The notes beneath the pieces were generated by a model that was given only the letters and a program-made list of their open reading frames with translations, searched no databases and was not told the origin of the DNA. The translations under genes were made by a program, and so were the position numbers. Shown here in pieces: positions 1 to 10,130 of a stretch of 58,563 nucleotides of DNA. Positions within the stretch are counted from its first letter, which is position 1; the number at the start of each line of letters is the position of its first letter. Source of the DNA: an uncultured Granulosicoccaceae bacterium (GTDB lineage Bacteria; Pseudomonadota; Gammaproteobacteria; Granulosicoccales; Granulosicoccaceae). The stretch lies in assembly GCA_938007995.1 (NCBI GenBank), contig CALLLW010000087.1, forward strand, positions 1 to 58,563. The letters are read 5' to 3'.

Positions 1-2
1 GT

Positions 3-3000
3 GACGAGCCCAATGGTGCTGACAAAACTCTGAACATCAATGAAGACTCGCCCTATGCATTGACTCGCACTGACTTCGGGTTCTCTGATCCAGCTGATAA
101 TGATAGCTTTACCGGTATTACTATCACCAATCTGCCGTTGAATGGCACGCTGGAATTAAACGGTTCACCGGTGACACTGACTCAAACCATCAGCACCATC
201 GATATCGATCTCGGCACGCTTCTCTATGTACCCGCGGCAAGCTCACTGGGCACGGCCGCGGATCGATTCGATTTCAGAGTCAATGATTCTGGCAACACAC
301 TGAATGGCGGTGTCAATCAGGATCTCGTTGCCAATCGAATCACTTTTGATATCACCGGTGTTAATGATGCACCTTCCGGTACAGACAACACACTGACCAC
401 CAACGAAGACACACCACTGATTGTGGGAGCTGCAGACTTCGGATATTCCGATTTGATTGACAGTGACAACTTTGCCGCCGTTACAATCACCACGCTGCCT
501 GAGGACGGTGCGCTGTTACTCAACGGCGTGCCTGTTGTGGCCGGCCAGCTGATCAGTATCAGCAATATCAATAACAATGAATTGCGATTTCTACCTGATC
601 CTGACCGCAATGGCGCACCTTATACCAGCTTTAGTTTCCAGGTTCACGATGATGGTGGCACTGCCAACGGCGGTATCGATCAGGACGTCACTCCAAACAC
701 CATCACCATTAATGTAACCAGTGTCAGCGACGCACCGAATGGTACTGACAATACGTTGAACATTAATGAAGATTCACCCTACGCACTGACTCGCGCTGAT
801 TTCGGATTCTTTGATCCTGCTGACAACGACAGCTTTAGCAGTATCACAATCACCAGTTTGCCGTTAGACGGTTCATTAGCGCTATCCGGTGTGACAGTGA
901 CACTGACACAAACCATAAGCGTTAACGATATCGATCTCGGCACACTTGTCTATGTGCCCGCGGCAAACTCACTGGGCACGGCCGCTGATGGTTTCGATTT
1001 CAGAGTCAATGATTCCGGGAACACACTCAACGGTGGTATTAATCAGGATTCTGCAGCCAATCGAATCACTTTCGATATTAACAGTGTAAACGACGCACCC
1101 TCGGGTGCAGATAACACGCTGACCACCGATGAAGATATATCACTGATTATTAGAGCAGTTGATTTTGGTTTCTCGGATGTCATTGATAACAACAGCTTTG
1201 CATCTGTCACCATTACTACATTACCTGTTGGCGGTTCACTGGTGCTCAACGGGACCACTGTAATTGTCGGCCAGCTGATCAGCATTAACAGCATCAATAA
1301 CAATGAACTGCGGTTTCTACCCAACGCTGACAACAAAGGTACACCCTATACCAGCTTTGACTTCCAGGTACACGACGATGGCGGCATTTTAAACGGTGGC
1401 ATCGATCAGGACGCTACTCCGAACACCCTCACCATCAATGTAAACAGTGTCAATGACGAACCCGAAGGCACTGACAGAACCCTGACCACCAACGAAGATA
1501 CTTCACTAATTATTGGAAGTGCTGACTTCGGTTTTAACGATCCGCTCGATGGCGACAACTTTGCCGCTGTCACCATTACCACCTTGCCCGCCGACGGTCT
1601 GCTTGAGCTGAATGGTACCCCTGTCATTGCCGGACAGCTGATCAGTGTCAGCCAAATTAACAACAACGAACTGCAGTTTGTACCAGATCCTGACCGCAAT
1701 GGCATGCCGTACACCGGCTTTACTTTCCAGGTGCATGATGACGGCGGCACTACGAACGCTGGTGTCGATCAGGACACCACCCCTGCTACCATCACAATCA
1801 ATGTTACCAGCATCAGTGACGAACCAGGTGGTACCGATAACACACTGACCATCAACGAAGACTCACCGTATTCACTGACCATTACTGACTTCGGTTTCTC
1901 TGATCCTGCTGATAACGACATTTTCAGCAGCGTCACCATCACCAGCCTGCCGGCAAACGGCGCGCTGGAATTAAACGGCATGCCAGTCACACTGACACAA
2001 AGTATCAACGTCAACGATATCAATCAGGAAAATCTGGTGTATGTACCTGGTCCTAACGTTCTTGGTGCAGCTGCGGATGGTTTCGATTTCAGCGTCAGTG
2101 ATTCTGGTGACACGCTCAACGGAGGGATAAATCAGGATCAGATTGACAATCGAATCACTTTTGATATTAACAACATCAATGATGCGCCATCCGGTACAGA
2201 CAACACTCTGACCACTGACGAAGATACACCACTGGTCGTTCGACCCGCCGACTTCGGGTTTTCAGATTCAATTGACAACGATAATTTCGCGGCAGTCTCT
2301 ATTACTTCCCTGCCAGCTGCCGGTTCGCTTATACTCAATGGCTTAGCTGTTACTGCCGGTCAGCTGATCAATATCACTAATATCACCAACAGCGAACTGT
2401 TGTTTCTCCCCGATTCCAATAGCTTTGGGTCACCTTACACCAGCTTTACCTTTCTGGTGCACGATGACGGCGGTACGGTGAACGGTGGTGTAGACACTTC
2501 CCTCATCGAAAATACACTCACGATCAACGTCACTTCAGTAAACGACGCCCCGACTGGGTCAGACAACACCTACACGCTACTTGAGGATCAATCGCGAATA
2601 ATATCACTGGCAGATCTTGGCTACACTGATAGTGACGGCGACTTATTTTTAGAAGCGATTTTGACGGCCGCTCCGGTCAACGGCGAGTTGCTGTCTAACG
2701 GCACAGCATTGATGACCGGAGACTCAATAACGCTCGCAGCACTCAATGCCGGAGAAATAGAGTTTGTACCCGCAAGTGATGAGAACGGAACCTCATATGA
2801 TTCATTTAGTTTCCAGGTACGTGATTCCGGTGGCACAAGTAACAACGGTATAGACACTGCCCCAACTCCTGCAACAATTACCTTTGATGTTCAATCGGTA
2901 TCAGACGCACCGGCAGGCGCAGATGCGGTGATCAACATCAATGAAGACACCGTCCATACCTTTACCATAGGAAATTTTGGATTTTCAGATTCTCGTGACG

Positions 3001-6000
3001 CATTTGCGGATCAATTTACCTCAGTAGTCATAACGCAGACACCGATATTCGGCGAACTAACAAACAACGGTGTTACAGTACTTGCAGGCCAGACAGTCAG
3101 CACCGCTGATATTGCAGCAGGGCAATTCATCTACACACCGGCTGCAGATACTTACGGACCGGCATTTGACAATCTTCAGTTCAGAGTCACTGACTCCGGT
3201 AGCACGGCAAATGGTGGTGTAACAACAGACCCGACAAGCGACCAGATTCTGTTTGATATCACTGGTGTCAGTGACGCGCCATTTGGAGCAGACACCAGCA
3301 TTACACTCAATGAAGATGCTGTCTACGTGTTGAGCGTGTCAGACTTTGGTTTCTCTGATCCAGCTGACAACGACTCTTTCTCGGCAATCACAGTCACTAC
3401 GTTGCCATCAAACGGTACTTTATCACTGGACGGTAACACAGTATCAGCGGGCCAGATAATCGGTGTCACGGATATCTCAAACGGTGAGCTGCTATTTACA
3501 CCTGCCAGCAACGCCTCCGGATCGCCGTATGCAGATTTCAGCTTTTTGGTTCACGATACCGGTGCGGCAACCAATGGTGGACAGAACATCTCGCTGAGTG
3601 CTAACACCGCTGAGTTCCAGGTGTTGCCAGTCAATGACGCTCCGGTTGGTATCAACAGCAGTGTCGATGTGCCGGATAACACAGTACTTACACTCAGCAC
3701 TACAAACTTCGCATTTACTGACATTGACAACGACTCACTACGAAGTGTCAGGATAGATTCACTGCCAACAACCGGCACACTCACTCTGGATGGCATACCG
3801 GTTTTGGCAGGTGATGTTATCAATGCAGCAGACATCATTGCCGGGACACTTTCTTACCAGCCACCACTAAACACTGCCGCACAGGACATCATTGAATTTA
3901 CAGTGATTGATACAGGCGGCACCGTAAATGGAGGCACTGACACTCAGCTTACTCCTGCACAGCTAACACTGAATACATTGGTAATCAATGATGCGCCTGT
4001 GGCAACTGGCAGCAATATTGTCATTAATGAAGACAGCAGCTATACCGTTGATCTTACAGATTTAGGCTTCGCTGATCCGGCAGAGCAGCACAACCTGGTT
4101 GAGGTTCTTATCACCGGAGTCAATGGCAGCGGTAGCTTGACTCTGAACGGCGCGCCGATCACCTCTTCTGTGAATATAGACGCCGCTGATATTCAGTCAG
4201 GACAGCTTGTATTTACACCTGACACTGACACGTTTGGTTTCAACTATGCATCAATCGAATTCAGGGTGAGAGATGACGGTGGTATATTAAACGGCGGACA
4301 GGATACGTCAACAGTGGCATCAACCCTGTCTTTCGATGTACTGGCGGTTAATGATCCACCCATTGGTCTCAGCAAGTCTATAGACATCAACGAGGACAAT
4401 AGCAGAATCCTGAACAGTGCTGACTTTGGCTTCGACGACCCGGCAGACTCACATCAGCTGCAGCAGGTATTGATCACTTCTATTTCCGGTAACGGCGCAC
4501 TGGTACTCAATGGTTTACCGTTAGTCAATGGCTCATCAGTGTCTGCTCAGGACATTGATAACGGGCAACTACACTTCGTGCCTGAAGCGAATACCTTTGG
4601 TACAAACTACGCTGCTATAGAATTTACAGTGCAGGACAACGGTGGAACAGTTAACGGCGGGCTGAATGTATCAGCCACTGAAACACTGACAATCAATGTC
4701 ACTGCGGTCAATGATGCACCAACCGCGCAAAGCTCAACCATTTCGATAGATGAAAGTACCGCTCATAGATTTGCGCCGCAAGATTTCGAATTTGCAGATA
4801 ATCTGGATGGAGACAGGCTGGACAGTATTATTATTGTACAAACCCCGGCCACAGGATCTCTGGAGTTAAATCAGACTCCGGTATTTGCAAATCAAACGAT
4901 CACCGCACAGGATTTGGCAAACGGCAGCCTTGTGTACCGGCCAGTAACCGGTGAATCCGGGCAGACGTACGACAGTTTGCAGTTTCGCGTGGTAGATGAC
5001 GGAGGCACGCTGAACGGCGGCCAGAACACATCAACCCGAATCGAAACTATTACGATCAATGTCAATGAGATAAATTCTGCTCCATCTGGCGGCAACAGTG
5101 TTGTCGAGTTAAATGAAGGCGAAATTTACACGTTAAGCGCAGCAGATTTCAATTTCCAGGACCCACAGGACAATCATAGCTTTGAATCGATTCTGATCAG
5201 TTCAGTGAATGGTGAAGGTCAGCTACAACTCAACGGCACCGAGGTGTCGTCAGGTCAGGTGATAGCAGTGACAGACATCAACGCGGGCTTGCTGACATTC
5301 TCATCACAAGCAATGAACGAAACCAGTTTTCAGCTTGATTTTCAGGTACAGGATAGCGGTAATCCCGTTATTGGAAAGATACTTGATCTGACCGAAAATT
5401 TCATACGTTTCGATTTGAACCCGGTTAATGATCCGCCAGCACTGGTCAACGAAGGTGCGACATTTGCCGAAGGTAGCGATAATGTTATTTCAACGTCTTT
5501 GCTTGCAGCAACAGACCCGGACGACGCTGCACAGGATCTGATTTTCACACTACAATCAACACCGCAAAACGGGCAGCTGCGATTAGATAACACTGATCTA
5601 TCCACTGGCGATACCTTTACTATGCGCCAGTTGACAAACAATGAGTTACGTTATTCCCACGACGGGTCCGAAACCAGCACTGATTTCTTTGACTTTAGAC
5701 TTGTTGATGGCGGTGAAGACGGTGTGCTGCCTGTCAGTGCAAGATTCAATATTGAGATCACCGAGGTTATCGATCCACTTCCCGGCCTGCAGGACGAGAG
5801 CCTGAATCTGACTACCGGCGACACATTCGATACCAGGCTTGGCGATGTTCTAAGCTCCGGGGAAAACAGGCTGTTCAATCTGAATATGATTGAGCAAAGC
5901 ATGCTACAAATTGAAGTGATATCACCGCCGGCTCATGGATCACTCACACTAAACCCTGATGGAACCTTTCAATATATACACGATGGAACTGGAAACCTTG

Positions 6001-6803
6001 AGGATTCCTTTACCTACAGAATTACCAATGATGATGGTATTAGTGCTACAGCGACAGTTAACATTACTGCAGAGCCTGACTTCAGTGCCGCATCACCTGA
6101 CCCTATACTCGTTGTGCCATCAGCGCCGGAATCTCCTGTCACTGATTCAGCCGATAGCGAAACCTTACTTGAAGTAAATTCAGCACCCAATACTGAAAGC
6201 GATAGTACAGACGAGTCAGACGACTCCCAAGCCAAACTACAACGCAGCATAGCTACTGATGAGGCACCTCTACCTTCAACTCTAATAGCGCTAAACTCCG
6301 TTGATGAAGAACTCAATGACGTCATCAACGAGGTTTTTTACACAGATTCAGAGCTCGACAGATCAGTTACCGAACGCAACTTGCTGCGCAGACTGGATGT
6401 CAAACAGCACAATGACACAGGCGTTATTGCACTGTTCGCTACAGCAGACCGGGGCAATATCTCGGTACGATCAATTAACCTTAATTTCGCTGTCGAAGAT
6501 CGCACCTTTGAAGCAGTGAATAACAGGGACTTCATCAGAGGCCTTGAACAAGTGCAAAGTGATCTTGAAAATGCTGAAGAACGGAGTCGTACCAGAATTG
6601 CCGTGGGTCAGGATATCGCGATTAGCGTGTCGATTAGCACCACCGCCGGTATTCTTGCCTGGGTATTGCGTGGCGGTGCATTGTTCGGCAGCATGATGGC
6701 AGCAACGCCACTGTGGTCATCAATTGATCCCTTCCGGATTACTGACTCAAAGCGTGACAGTGAAGATGACGAAACCTCTGAACTTGAGAATATATTCAAA
6801 TAA
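3..6803 (+). CDS. Giant cadherin/Ig-like repeat surface protein (5' end missing)
   Basis: The frame is open from the first full codon of the window, so the N-terminus lies outside. About 2,265 residues are visible. Most are repeats of about 120 residues built on N-D-A-P / N-E-D / D-F-G-F / L-N-G / N-G-G motifs, as in cadherin-like or VCBS-like domains of large bacterial adhesins. After the repeats come two more divergent beta domains, an acidic Ser/Asp/Glu-rich linker, a segment of about 120 residues and a hydrophobic stretch (ISTTAGILAWVLRGGALF) about 50 residues from the end, then a short charged tail. From memory, an AWVLRGG-like hydrophobic segment recurs at the C-terminus of giant gammaproteobacterial repeat proteins, sometimes with N-terminal DUF4347. 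I see no RTX nonapeptides or sortase signal. Adhesion or matrix function is inferred; export route and anchoring are unknown. Confidence 0.85.
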   Translation, partial: DEPNGADKTLNINEDSPYALTRTDFGFSDPADNDSFTGITITNLPLNGTLELNGSPVTLTQTISTIDIDLGTLLYVPAASSLGTAADRFDFRVNDSGNTLNGGVNQDLVANRITFDITGVNDAPSGTDNTLTTNEDTPLIVGAADFGYSDLIDSDNFAAVTITTLPEDGALLLNGVPVVAGQLISISNINNNELRFLPDPDRNGAPYTSFSFQVHDDGGTANGGIDQDVTPNTITINVTSVSDAPNGTDNTLNINEDSPYALTRADFGFFDPADNDSFSSITITSLPLDGSLALSGVTVTLTQTISVNDIDLGTLVYVPAANSLGTAADGFDFRVNDSGNTLNGGINQDSAANRITFDINSVNDAPSGADNTLTTDEDISLIIRAVDFGFSDVIDNNSFASVTITTLPVGGSLVLNGTTVIVGQLISINSINNNELRFLPNADNKGTPYTSFDFQVHDDGGILNGGIDQDATPNTLTINVNSVNDEPEGTDRTLTTNEDTSLIIGSADFGFNDPLDGDNFAAVTITTLPADGLLELNGTPVIAGQLISVSQINNNELQFVPDPDRNGMPYTGFTFQVHDDGGTTNAGVDQDTTPATITINVTSISDEPGGTDNTLTINEDSPYSLTITDFGFSDPADNDIFSSVTITSLPANGALELNGMPVTLTQSINVNDINQENLVYVPGPNVLGAAADGFDFSVSDSGDTLNGGINQDQIDNRITFDINNINDAPSGTDNTLTTDEDTPLVVRPADFGFSDSIDNDNFAAVSITSLPAAGSLILNGLAVTAGQLINITNITNSELLFLPDSNSFGSPYTSFTFLVHDDGGTVNGGVDTSLIENTLTINVTSVNDAPTGSDNTYTLLEDQSRIISLADLGYTDSDGDLFLEAILTAAPVNGELLSNGTALMTGDSITLAALNAGEIEFVPASDENGTSYDSFSFQVRDSGGTSNNGIDTAPTPATITFDVQSVSDAPAGADAVININEDTVHTFTIGNFGFSDSRDAFADQFTSVVITQTPIFGELTNNGVTVLAGQTVSTADIAAGQFIYTPAADTYGPAFDNLQFRVTDSGSTANGGVTTDPTSDQILFDITGVSDAPFGADTSITLNEDAVYVLSVSDFGFSDPADNDSFSAITVTTLPSNGTLSLDGNTVSAGQIIGVTDISNGELLFTPASNASGSPYADFSFLVHDTGAATNGGQNISLSANTAEFQVLPVNDAPVGINSSVDVPDNTVLTLSTTNFAFTDIDNDSLRSVRIDSLPTTGTLTLDGIPVLAGDVINAADIIAGTLSYQPPLNTAAQDIIEFTVIDTGGTVNGGTDTQLTPAQLTLNTLVINDAPVATGSNIVINEDSSYTVDLTDLGFADPAEQHNLVEVLITGVNGSGSLTLNGAPITSSVNIDAADIQSGQLVFTPDTDTFGFNYASIEFRVRDDGGILNGGQDTSTVASTLSFDVLAVNDPPIGLSKSIDINEDNSRILNSADFGFDDPADSHQLQQVLITSISGNGALVLNGLPLVNGSSVSAQDIDNGQLHFVPEANTFGTNYAAIEFTVQDNGGTVNGGLNVSATETLTINVTAVNDAPTAQSSTISIDESTAHRFAPQDFEFADNLDGDRLDSIIIVQTPATGSLELNQTPVFANQTITAQDLANGSLVYRPVTGESGQTYDSLQFRVVDDGGTLNGGQNTSTRIETITINVNEINSAPSGGNSVVELNEGEIYTLSAADFNFQDPQDNHSFESILISSVNGEGQLQLNGTEVSSGQVIAVTDINAGLLTFSSQAMNETSFQLDFQVQDSGNPVIGKILDLTENFIRFDLNPVNDPPALVNEGATFAEGSDNVISTSLLAATDPDDAAQDLIFTLQSTPQNGQLRLDNTDLSTGDTFTMRQLTNNELRYSHDGSETSTDFFDFRLVDGGEDGVLPVSARFNIEITEVIDPLPGLQDESLNLTTGDTFDTRLGDVLSSGENRLFNLNMIEQSMLQIEVISPPAHGSLTLNPDGTFQYIHDGTGNLEDSFTYRITNDDGISATATVNITAEPDFSAASPDPILVVPSAPESPVTDSADSETLLEVNSAPNTESDSTDESDDSQAKLQRSIATDEAPLPSTLIALNSVDEELNDVINEVFYTDSELDRSVTERNLLRRLDVKQHNDTGVIALFATADRGNISVRSINLNFAVEDRTFEAVNNRDFIRGLEQVQSDLENAEERSRTRIAVGQDIAISVSISTTAGILAWVLRGGALFGSMMAATPLWSSIDPFRITDSKRDSEDDETSELENIFK
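361..5430 (+). repeat. In-gene array of ~362-bp repeats
   Basis: Repeat boundaries (the Asp-Ala-Pro or Asp-Pro-Pro codons) fall near 361, 728, 1090, 1456, 1819, 2180, 2543, 2904, 3272, 3638, 3988, 4349, 4715, 5075 and 5430, a very regular spacing. The first seven units fall into two subtypes: one with TLTTxED and an NNNELRFLP segment, the other with TLxINEDSPY and an ADNDSF segment. They follow each other in a largely alternating order, so dimers probably duplicated recently. Later units are more diverged. Confidence 0.85.
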
Positions 6804-6845
6804 AAAGCAGCGATACCAAAGTCGGATGCCAGTGTTAGCCCGGCT

Positions 6846-7766
6846 CTAACTGTTAGCGGTATTATGCTGCGCTTTGAGATTTTCAGCATGGATCAGAAAC
6901 ACACCATCGCCACCGTATTCAAAGTCAAGCCATAGCAGGTCCAGTTCAGCAAAGCGGCGTTCAACCGCTTCCTGAGAGTTCCCAACCTCAACGATTAGCA
7001 CGCCATCAGGCTTCAGGTAGTCAGCAGCATCTTGCAGAATCGTATCGACAATATCCAGCCCGTCAGCCCCTGCTGCCAGCCCCATCTGTGGCTCATGGCT
7101 AAACTCCCTGGCCAGGATACGCATGTCTTCTGCATCAACATACGGTGGATTACTAACAATTAAGTCGTATTGTTGTTTTGCTTCAATCGGTTGAAAGAGA
7201 TCGCCCTGCATCAATTGCATTCGATCCTGCAGTGCATGCTTATTAATATTTACTGCTGCAAGATCCAGTGCATCCTGTGATAAATCTGCCATATCTACAT
7301 GGCAATCAACAAAAGTACTTGCGATAGCAATACCAATACACCCTCCGCCACAACATAGATCAAGTGCCGTAGCCGGTGGAGCAAGCAGCCATGGTTCAAA
7401 CTGATGATGAATCAGCTCTGCTATAGGACTACGCGGAATCAATGCACGCTTATCGACAACAAACTCAAGCCCGGCAAACCAGGCTCTGCCGGTTAGATAA
7501 GCCACGGGGGTATTCTGTAGCGCCCTTTGCTGAAACCAGCGTTTAGCGCGCTGCAACTGAGAATGATCAACCGGAATTTCGTAAGTTTGTAGCGGCTCAA
7601 CCGGTGAAATATCACAAGCTTCCAGTACTATCCAGGCCGCCTCGTCAAAGGCGTTGTCAGCTCCGTGACCATACACCAGTGAATGCTCAAGCAGGTAAGT
7701 CTCTCCAGCGCTGATCAACTCAGCCAGTGTGCAATTTTCAATTTGCGATAAGGCAGTTCCAGACAT
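6846..7766 (-). CDS. prmB: Ribosomal protein uL3 N5-glutamine methyltransferase PrmB
   Basis: Predicted SAM-dependent methyltransferase that modifies a glutamine of ribosomal protein L3. The 306 residues match the usual length (about 310). The SAM-binding loop reads ALDLCCGGGCIGIAIA and the catalytic motif of the PrmA/B/C and HemK type is NPPYV. PrmB is favoured over PrmC by the long N-terminal region and the wording around RALIPRSPI. PrmC is usually next to prfA, which is absent here. It diverges from psd with 64 bases between the starts. Confidence 0.9.
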   Translation of the reverse strand: MSGTALSQIENCTLAELISAGETYLLEHSLVYGHGADNAFDEAAWIVLEACDISPVEPLQTYEIPVDHSQLQRAKRWFQQRALQNTPVAYLTGRAWFAGLEFVVDKRALIPRSPIAELIHHQFEPWLLAPPATALDLCCGGGCIGIAIASTFVDCHVDMADLSQDALDLAAVNINKHALQDRMQLMQGDLFQPIEAKQQYDLIVSNPPYVDAEDMRILAREFSHEPQMGLAAGADGLDIVDTILQDAADYLKPDGVLIVEVGNSQEAVERRFAELDLLWLDFEYGGDGVFLIHAENLKAQHNTANS

Positions 7767-7830
7767 AGAAGATATTTCGCCACAGAGACAGTGTAGAATA
7801 CGATATTCTACCTGATGGAACCTGCCACCG

Positions 7831-8682
7831 TTGCGATCTCTCTCTGACCGTCTGAAGTCATGGCCTCTTTACCTGCTGCCACATCACCTGATTTCGAGGG
7901 TGGTGTTTAAGCTCACGCGAATAGAAAGCCGGTTTGCTCCTGCAGCAATAAAACAATTTGCCAGACTGTTTGATATTGATATGGCCGAGGCCAGTCATTC
8001 TGAGCCGCAACACTATAAAACCTTCAACGAATTCTTTACCCGTTCTTTAAAAGACGGGGCGCGTGAAATATCGGGTGCAGCGCATCAATTTTGCAGCCCG
8101 GTTGATGGCAGAGTTTCACAGCTGGGTGCAATTAGCGACGGCACGATTATGCAGGCCAAAGGGCACCAATATACCGTCAGTGATTTGCTCGGTGGCAGAG
8201 AACAGGACACACAGGCATTTAACCAGGGTGCATTCGCAACACTCTATCTGTCACCGCGTGATTACCACCGGATACACATGCCGCTGGACGGTGATCTCAG
8301 CTCAATGCATTATATTCCGGGCAGACTGTTCAGCGTTGCGCCACACACGGTAAGAGTTGTGCCACGTCTGTTTGCACGCAATGAAAGAGTCGTGACGATC
8401 TTCAATACTGATGCAGGCAAAGTTGCAATGGTACTTGTTGGTGCGATCAACGTCGCTGCGATTGAAACAGTCTGGGCCGGCCTTGTCACACCACCGGTGA
8501 AGCCCGAGATCATCCACATCGACTATGATAGCGGCACCTGCAAACTGAACAAAGGCGAGGAGATGGGTCGATTCAATATGGGCTCAACAGTGATACTGCT
8601 GCTTGAGAACGGGTCTTTCAGGTCAGACCTCAGCGCCGGCGACCCGGTGAGAATGGGTCAGTTCATCGGCAACTCGCAGTAA
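7831..8682 (+). CDS. psd: Phosphatidylserine decarboxylase proenzyme
   Basis: Makes phosphatidylethanolamine from phosphatidylserine at the inner membrane. The 283-residue proenzyme has the family landmarks: SPVDGRVSQ (Asp92), YLSPRDYHRIHMP (His146/His149), FARNER and the self-cleavage site M-G-S-T (residues 250-253), where Ser252 would become the pyruvoyl group. The usual LGST reads MGST here. The start is a TTG: an in-frame TGA at 7813 excludes any earlier start, and the nearby ATG at 7815 is out of frame. The 3' end overlaps the convergent downstream gene by 60 bases. Confidence 0.93.
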   Translation: MRSLSDRLKSWPLYLLPHHLISRVVFKLTRIESRFAPAAIKQFARLFDIDMAEASHSEPQHYKTFNEFFTRSLKDGAREISGAAHQFCSPVDGRVSQLGAISDGTIMQAKGHQYTVSDLLGGREQDTQAFNQGAFATLYLSPRDYHRIHMPLDGDLSSMHYIPGRLFSVAPHTVRVVPRLFARNERVVTIFNTDAGKVAMVLVGAINVAAIETVWAGLVTPPVKPEIIHIDYDSGTCKLNKGEEMGRFNMGSTVILLLENGSFRSDLSAGDPVRMGQFIGNSQ

Positions 8683-9141
8683 GGCACGCTGCAACAGCCA
8701 TTGCCTTGCATCCTCGGCATCTTGCTCAAACCAGGCACGCGCACTGCCCAGCCTGAACGAGTAGCCCCAGGCATCCATATCAGAGAAGATCTTCTCACGC
8801 CCCATGTCAGGCAATGCATCTGCCAACAGAATCTGCAAATAGCAAACTGCATTTTCTTCAGCCGCATTGCCACCGGCGTTAGTGTGCAGGGACGCTCGGC
8901 GTTCATCATCCATGCAGGCATAGTGACACGCTTCGTGCAGGGCCGAATGGACTGGTGTATCCGGCCTGATATACAGCGTATTACCTATTAAGCCTGCCTC
9001 TTCATCACCCCAGAAGCTGCCCGGTATGTCGCTGTTTTGATCGACCAGCCGACACTGCATACCGAGGTGATTAATTACTTCCGCTAACGCCGTCTGATCG
9101 CAGTCACAATACCTTAATACACTATCTGTATTACTGCTCAT
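8623..9141 (-). CDS. Putative HExxH zinc metalloprotein, third gene of efp-epmA operon
   Basis: I know no characterised homologue. The 172-residue protein has HEACH (residues 69-73), a zincin-type metal site, followed about 22 residues later by an AAEENAVCYLQ helix that could supply a glutamate ligand. It is rich in cysteine near the N-terminus (YCDCD) and around the motif. It has no signal peptide or membrane segment, so it is probably cytoplasmic. Its ATG lies three bases after the epmA stop, so the two are probably translationally coupled. Its last 20 codons are antisense to the end of psd. A role linked to EF-P or lysine modification is a guess from position only. Confidence 0.75.
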   Translation of the reverse strand: MSSNTDSVLRYCDCDQTALAEVINHLGMQCRLVDQNSDIPGSFWGDEEAGLIGNTLYIRPDTPVHSALHEACHYACMDDERRASLHTNAGGNAAEENAVCYLQILLADALPDMGREKIFSDMDAWGYSFRLGSARAWFEQDAEDARQWLLQRALLRVADELTHSHRVAGAEV

Positions 9142-9144
9142 GCG

Positions 9145-10116
9145 CTAAGCTCGCTGCCAGTCAAAACTTATCACTTCATTCAGTGACTTGACGTTGTCGA
9201 GCAGCACCATCATCAATCTGTCTATGCCGATTGCAACACCAGAGCAATCCGGCAAGCCATGATTTAATGAGTCTACAAAGAGATGGTCTATCGGTCGCTG
9301 TACCTGCTCTTTCAGCTCGCGTATTTTATTGTCTGACTGAAACCTTGCGAGCTGCTCAGCCCTGTCAGTCAATTCGTAAAAGCCATTGGCCAGCTCAACT
9401 GATCCATAATAAATTTCAAAACGGTTTGCCACCGGCCACGCGGGGTTGCTGTTATCTATTCTGGCCAGCGATGCCTGACTGGCCGGGTAATCATAGATAC
9501 AGGTATATTTTTGCTGCGGCATACTATCTGCCAACACGGTTGCCATTGCAAGATCCTGCAATTCATCGAAACTGGTAGCAGTTGAAGCCGGAACTGCAAT
9601 CCCCTGAGACTCAAGAAACGAAACGATCTCTGCGCACCCTGCTACAGACAAGTCTATATCACTGTGTTGCGACCAGAATTTGTGATAGCTGATCCGCTGT
9701 AGTGTCACACTGTTGTCCTGATGCAGGTACTGCAATAAGCCTTCAATTTCACTAACGAGTTGCAGATGATCAATCCCCAGGCGATACCACTCAAGCATAG
9801 TAAATTCAGGGTTGTGGCGTTGCCCGCTTTCATCAACCCTGAAGACTTTACCCAGCTCGTAGACGTCAGGGCAGCCCGCTGCTAACAAGCGTTTTAAGTG
9901 AAACTCTGCTGAAGTTCGCAGATGTCTGTCAGCAACTGAAAAGCTCTCGATATTCGGATCGGTAGTCGCACCCCTCGATAACTGCGGGGTCTCTACTTCA
10001 AGAATGTTCTGCTTATAAAACCATTCTCGCAAGCGTCGGATAATATCGGCTCTGCGTTTCAGTACCTCGATATCAGCGCTGGGTTGCCAGTCAGAGACAG
10101 CCTGTTGATCAGGCAT
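9145..10116 (-). CDS. epmA: Elongation factor P beta-lysine ligase EpmA
   Basis: A class II lysyl-tRNA-synthetase-like enzyme (also PoxA, GenX, YjeA) that attaches (R)-beta-lysine to the conserved lysine of EF-P. At 323 residues it is close to the usual 325 and lacks the tRNA anticodon-binding domain. Class II features are visible: RGATTDPNIESF, the motif 2 region FRVDESGQRHNPEFTMLE and a C-terminal motif 3 with SGVAIGIDRLMM. It begins 14 bases after efp, so substrate and modifier are co-transcribed. The beta-lysine would come from EpmB, which is not in the window. Confidence 0.93.
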   Translation of the reverse strand: MPDQQAVSDWQPSADIEVLKRRADIIRRLREWFYKQNILEVETPQLSRGATTDPNIESFSVADRHLRTSAEFHLKRLLAAGCPDVYELGKVFRVDESGQRHNPEFTMLEWYRLGIDHLQLVSEIEGLLQYLHQDNSVTLQRISYHKFWSQHSDIDLSVAGCAEIVSFLESQGIAVPASTATSFDELQDLAMATVLADSMPQQKYTCIYDYPASQASLARIDNSNPAWPVANRFEIYYGSVELANGFYELTDRAEQLARFQSDNKIRELKEQVQRPIDHLFVDSLNHGLPDCSGVAIGIDRLMMVLLDNVKSLNEVISFDWQRA

Positions 10117-10130
10117 CGTGTACAGAACAG

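Noticed and set aside
317..2338. Several leftward frames of 60-115 residues inside the giant gene
   Set aside because: They recur in step with the 362-bp repeats and are antisense shadows of them.
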